A stretch of 41,453 nucleotides of DNA from Clostridiaceae bacterium (GTDB lineage Bacteria > Bacillota > Clostridia > DSM-8532). The position numbers were made by a program, and so were the translations under genes. This document shows positions 39,394 through 41,453 of this stretch, in pieces. The notes beneath the pieces are model-generated. The model ran no database searches and was not told where the DNA came from. It was given only the letters and a program-made list of their open reading frames with translations. How positions within the stretch are numbered: position 1 is the stretch's first letter; each line of letters starts with the position of its first letter. The stretch is taken from NCBI GenBank assembly GCA_012520615.1, contig JAAYNX010000145.1:1-41453 (forward strand). The letters are read 5' to 3'.

Positions 39394-40851
39394 ATGAGTA
39401 ATAATCTTAAGGTTTTGTTCGTGGCCGCTGAGTGCACACCATTTATTAAAGTCGGTGGACTAGGCGATGTGACAGGCGAACTTCCACTAAAATTAAAAGA
39501 ATTGGGAGCAGACGTACGGGTCGTCATTCCCGGGAACAAGGATCTGGACTATCCCACCGAGTACAAGGGTGATTTCCCCGTGAAAATGGGATGGAAAGAA
39601 GAGACCTGTATTGTAAGGGAGATTATTAATGCACCGGTAACAACTTTTGTAATAGATAATTATCACTATTTTGGCAGACAAGGTGTTTATGGACACAGAG
39701 ATGATAGCGAAAGGTTTGCTTTCTTCTGTTCTGCTGTTTATGAAATGATCATGAGGTTTGATTTTATGCCGGATATTCTTCATCTGAATGACTGGCATAC
39801 TGCGCCTACTGCCATGCTGATTCGGGAAAACGAGCGGGAGCACCACCAATTATCGCAGATTTCTATTGTGTATACTATCCATAACCTTGAGTATCAGGGC
39901 GTGAGCGATCGCAGTATCTTTAACCTTTTCGGTGTTAAAGAGGTTGTGTTTAAGGTTGACAAGGTAGAGTACTACGGCTGTTTCAACGCTATGAAAACCG
40001 GCATAAACTATGCAGATATTATTAATGCTGTGAGTAAAACATCGGCCAAGGAAATGCTTTCCCCAAAATTTGGGTTTGGTTTGGAGGGCGTGCTTAAAAA
40101 CCGTATGCAGGCTCTTCGAGGTGTAGTAAACGGAATAAATCAAAACACCTGGGATCCCGAAACAGATAAATATATATGGTCTAATTATAGCAAAGATAAT
40201 ATTAGCGGGAAGAAAAAGAATAAGAAGGAGCTTCAGAAGGCGCTAGGGCTCAAAATTGAGGATGTCCCTTTGTTTTCTGTAATAAGCAGGTTGGTACCAA
40301 ATAAGGGCCTTGATTTGATGAATAGGGCCTTTGAATATATCCTGAAGGCCAATAATCAATTGGTACTCTTAGGTAGCGGAGAGAAGTATTACGAGAAAAT
40401 GTTTGCCGAGTTATCCGAAAAATATCCGGGTTTAGTATCTCTCAATTTTGAGTTCAATAGTGAGAAAGCTCGCCGAATCTATGCCGGCAGTGATATTTTT
40501 CTTATGCCGTCACTCTATGAACCCTGCGGCTTAAGTCAATTAATTGCTATGAGGTACGGTACTGTTCCGGTGGTTCATAAAACCGGGGGTTTAGCCGATA
40601 CTGTTATTGATGAAACCAGGAATCAAGGCTCTGGAACAGGCTTCATATTTAACACTTATTCAAATGAAGCTTTTATCAGGACTATAAGAAAAGCAATTAA
40701 CCTGTATAATAATAAGAAAGCTTGGGCTGAGCTTGTAAAAAGAGCTATGGTGAGAGATTCATCATGGGATAGCCCTGCCAGCGAATATCTTTCAATATAT
40801 AGCGAGGCAAAAACCGAAAATAACAAAAGGAAGCACAAAGGAAGGACCTAA
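39394..40851 (+). CDS. glgA: Glycogen (starch) synthase, GT5 family
   Basis: This 485-residue enzyme extends alpha-1,4-glucan chains from ADP-glucose. The N-terminal motif KVGGLGDVTGELP (19-31) binds ADP-glucose. The C-terminal half has VISRLVPNKGLDLM and PSLYEPCGLSQLIAMRYGTV, with the catalytic glutamate, then HKTGGLADTV. The length is normal for bacterial GlgA. No glgB, glgC or glgD is in the window, so the glycogen genes are not clustered here. GAGGTG lies before the ATG. The nth gene starts 1 nt after its stop codon, so the two are translationally close. Confidence 0.95.
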   Translation: MSNNLKVLFVAAECTPFIKVGGLGDVTGELPLKLKELGADVRVVIPGNKDLDYPTEYKGDFPVKMGWKEETCIVREIINAPVTTFVIDNYHYFGRQGVYGHRDDSERFAFFCSAVYEMIMRFDFMPDILHLNDWHTAPTAMLIRENEREHHQLSQISIVYTIHNLEYQGVSDRSIFNLFGVKEVVFKVDKVEYYGCFNAMKTGINYADIINAVSKTSAKEMLSPKFGFGLEGVLKNRMQALRGVVNGINQNTWDPETDKYIWSNYSKDNISGKKKNKKELQKALGLKIEDVPLFSVISRLVPNKGLDLMNRAFEYILKANNQLVLLGSGEKYYEKMFAELSEKYPGLVSLNFEFNSEKARRIYAGSDIFLMPSLYEPCGLSQLIAMRYGTVPVVHKTGGLADTVIDETRNQGSGTGFIFNTYSNEAFIRTIRKAINLYNNKKAWAELVKRAMVRDSSWDSPASEYLSIYSEAKTENNKRKHKGRT

Positions 40852-40852
40852 C

Positions 40853-41453
40853 TTGAGAAGAAAAGAAAAGGCTGAAATTATTCTTAAAGAACTAAAATCC
40901 CTATATCCTGATGCAATATGTACTTTAGATTTTGAAACTCCTTTACAATTACTTATAGCAACACAATTAGCGGCACAATGCACAGATGCCAGGGTAAATA
41001 TAGTTACAAAGGAACTTTTCAAAAAATATCGAAGCGTAGAAGATTTTGCCGGTGCCGATATTTCAGAGCTTGAACAGGATATTAAGTCAACGGGTTTTTT
41101 CAGGAACAAGGCCAAGAACATAAAAGAATGCTGTATTAAGCTTCTAAGGGACTATAAAGGTATAGTGCCTGATAATATGGAAGATTTACTGAGTTTGCCC
41201 GGAGTAGGCAGAAAGACGGCCAATGTTATATTGTCCACCGTTTTTTCTAAGCCCGGTGTAATTGTGGATACCCATTGCACGAGGCTATCTAATCGTATTG
41301 GGCTTACAAAGTCGCAAAATCCTGATATAATAGAACGCGACCTGATGAAGATTTTGCCAAGAAGTGAATGGGCTAACTTTTCTCATTATCTCGTTTATCA
41401 TGGGCGTGAAATTTGTCAAGCCCGAAGACCAAAATGTGAAATTTGTAGCATTA
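40853..41453 (+). CDS. nth: Endonuclease III, 3' part missing
   Basis: The frame starts at TTG (40853) with AAAGGAAGG 6 nt upstream and runs off the end of the window after 200 codons. The enzyme is a DNA glycosylase/AP lyase that removes oxidised pyrimidines. Visible motifs are LLIATQLAAQCTDARVN near the start, the helix-hairpin-helix LPGVGRKTANVIL with the catalytic lysine, and VDTHCTRLSNRIGL with the catalytic aspartate. The first three of four [4Fe-4S] cysteines are present in CQARRPKCEICS; the fourth would lie past the end. It begins right after glgA, with which it is co-transcribed. Confidence 0.95.
   Translation, partial: MRRKEKAEIILKELKSLYPDAICTLDFETPLQLLIATQLAAQCTDARVNIVTKELFKKYRSVEDFAGADISELEQDIKSTGFFRNKAKNIKECCIKLLRDYKGIVPDNMEDLLSLPGVGRKTANVILSTVFSKPGVIVDTHCTRLSNRIGLTKSQNPDIIERDLMKILPRSEWANFSHYLVYHGREICQARRPKCEICSI

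Noticed and set aside
1-41453. CRISPR arrays, insertion sequences, prophage genes, tRNA or rRNA
   Set aside because: No regularly spaced direct repeats, transposase or integrase motifs, or tRNA-like cloverleaf with TTCGA arm were seen.

Overview
The window is about 41 kb of low-GC chromosome from an anaerobic, spore-forming Clostridia. The best fit is the Ruminiclostridium/Acetivibrio/Clostridium cellulolyticum neighbourhood, but this was judged by eye and not by a search. Supporting signs are strong AGGAGG-type ribosome sites, frequent TTG/GTG starts (gltA, rimO, smc, nth, eamA), a soluble [FeFe]-hydrogenase-like protein, a SPOCS/DUF3794 protein typical of spore formers, SLH-domain exported proteins, DUF4364, and a tandem glycine riboswitch. 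I see no phage, insertion sequence, CRISPR array, tRNA or rRNA. Nearly all genes look like ordinary chromosomal housekeeping or accessory genes.

Layout. 1-108 is the C-terminal end of transketolase. 411-4487 holds an EamA permease, a convergent [FeFe]-hydrogenase-like protein and a divergent acyl-CoA ligase. 4600-6331 is a PiT phosphate transporter with its DUF47 partner, preceded by an 11-bp-periodic repeat array that resembles a PhoP box. 6411-11780 is a mixed group: a PH-domain protein, an SLH-M13 metallopeptidase, a ketopantoate reductase family protein, two very small proteins, and a SPOCS protein with an Asp/Lys/Cys-rich tail. 11878-15586 (minus strand) is a sulfur/redox locus: thioredoxin, a Crp/Fnr regulator, and one protein that fuses CoA-disulfide reductase, rhodanese, TusA and DsrE domains. 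Two Crp-like palindromes bracket the promoter of the fusion gene.

15739-17875 holds a cyclophilin lipoprotein behind a 14-codon leader ORF, a YdcF protein and a DUF4364 regulator. 18209-24899 carries the oxidative arm of the TCA cycle: aconitase and NADP-isocitrate dehydrogenase lead an operon that also holds a HAD phosphatase and an exported transglutaminase-like protein, and citrate synthase follows with its own promoter. Together these three enzymes make 2-oxoglutarate, the glutamate precursor, from oxaloacetate and acetyl-CoA. 25025-31527 is an SLH-transglutaminase protein, then smc and ftsY.

31611-34252 is a sigma-A promoter, a tandem glycine riboswitch with a terminator, then serA and a LUD-domain protein. 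34377-41453 is rimO, pgsA, rpsO, pnp, glgA and the start of nth. The observations most worth a second look are regulatory: the PhoP-like array before pit, the glycine riboswitch on serA, the paired Crp-like palindromes, the triple CTTACAAT octamer before aconitase, and an unidentified folded intergenic element at 17970-18076.
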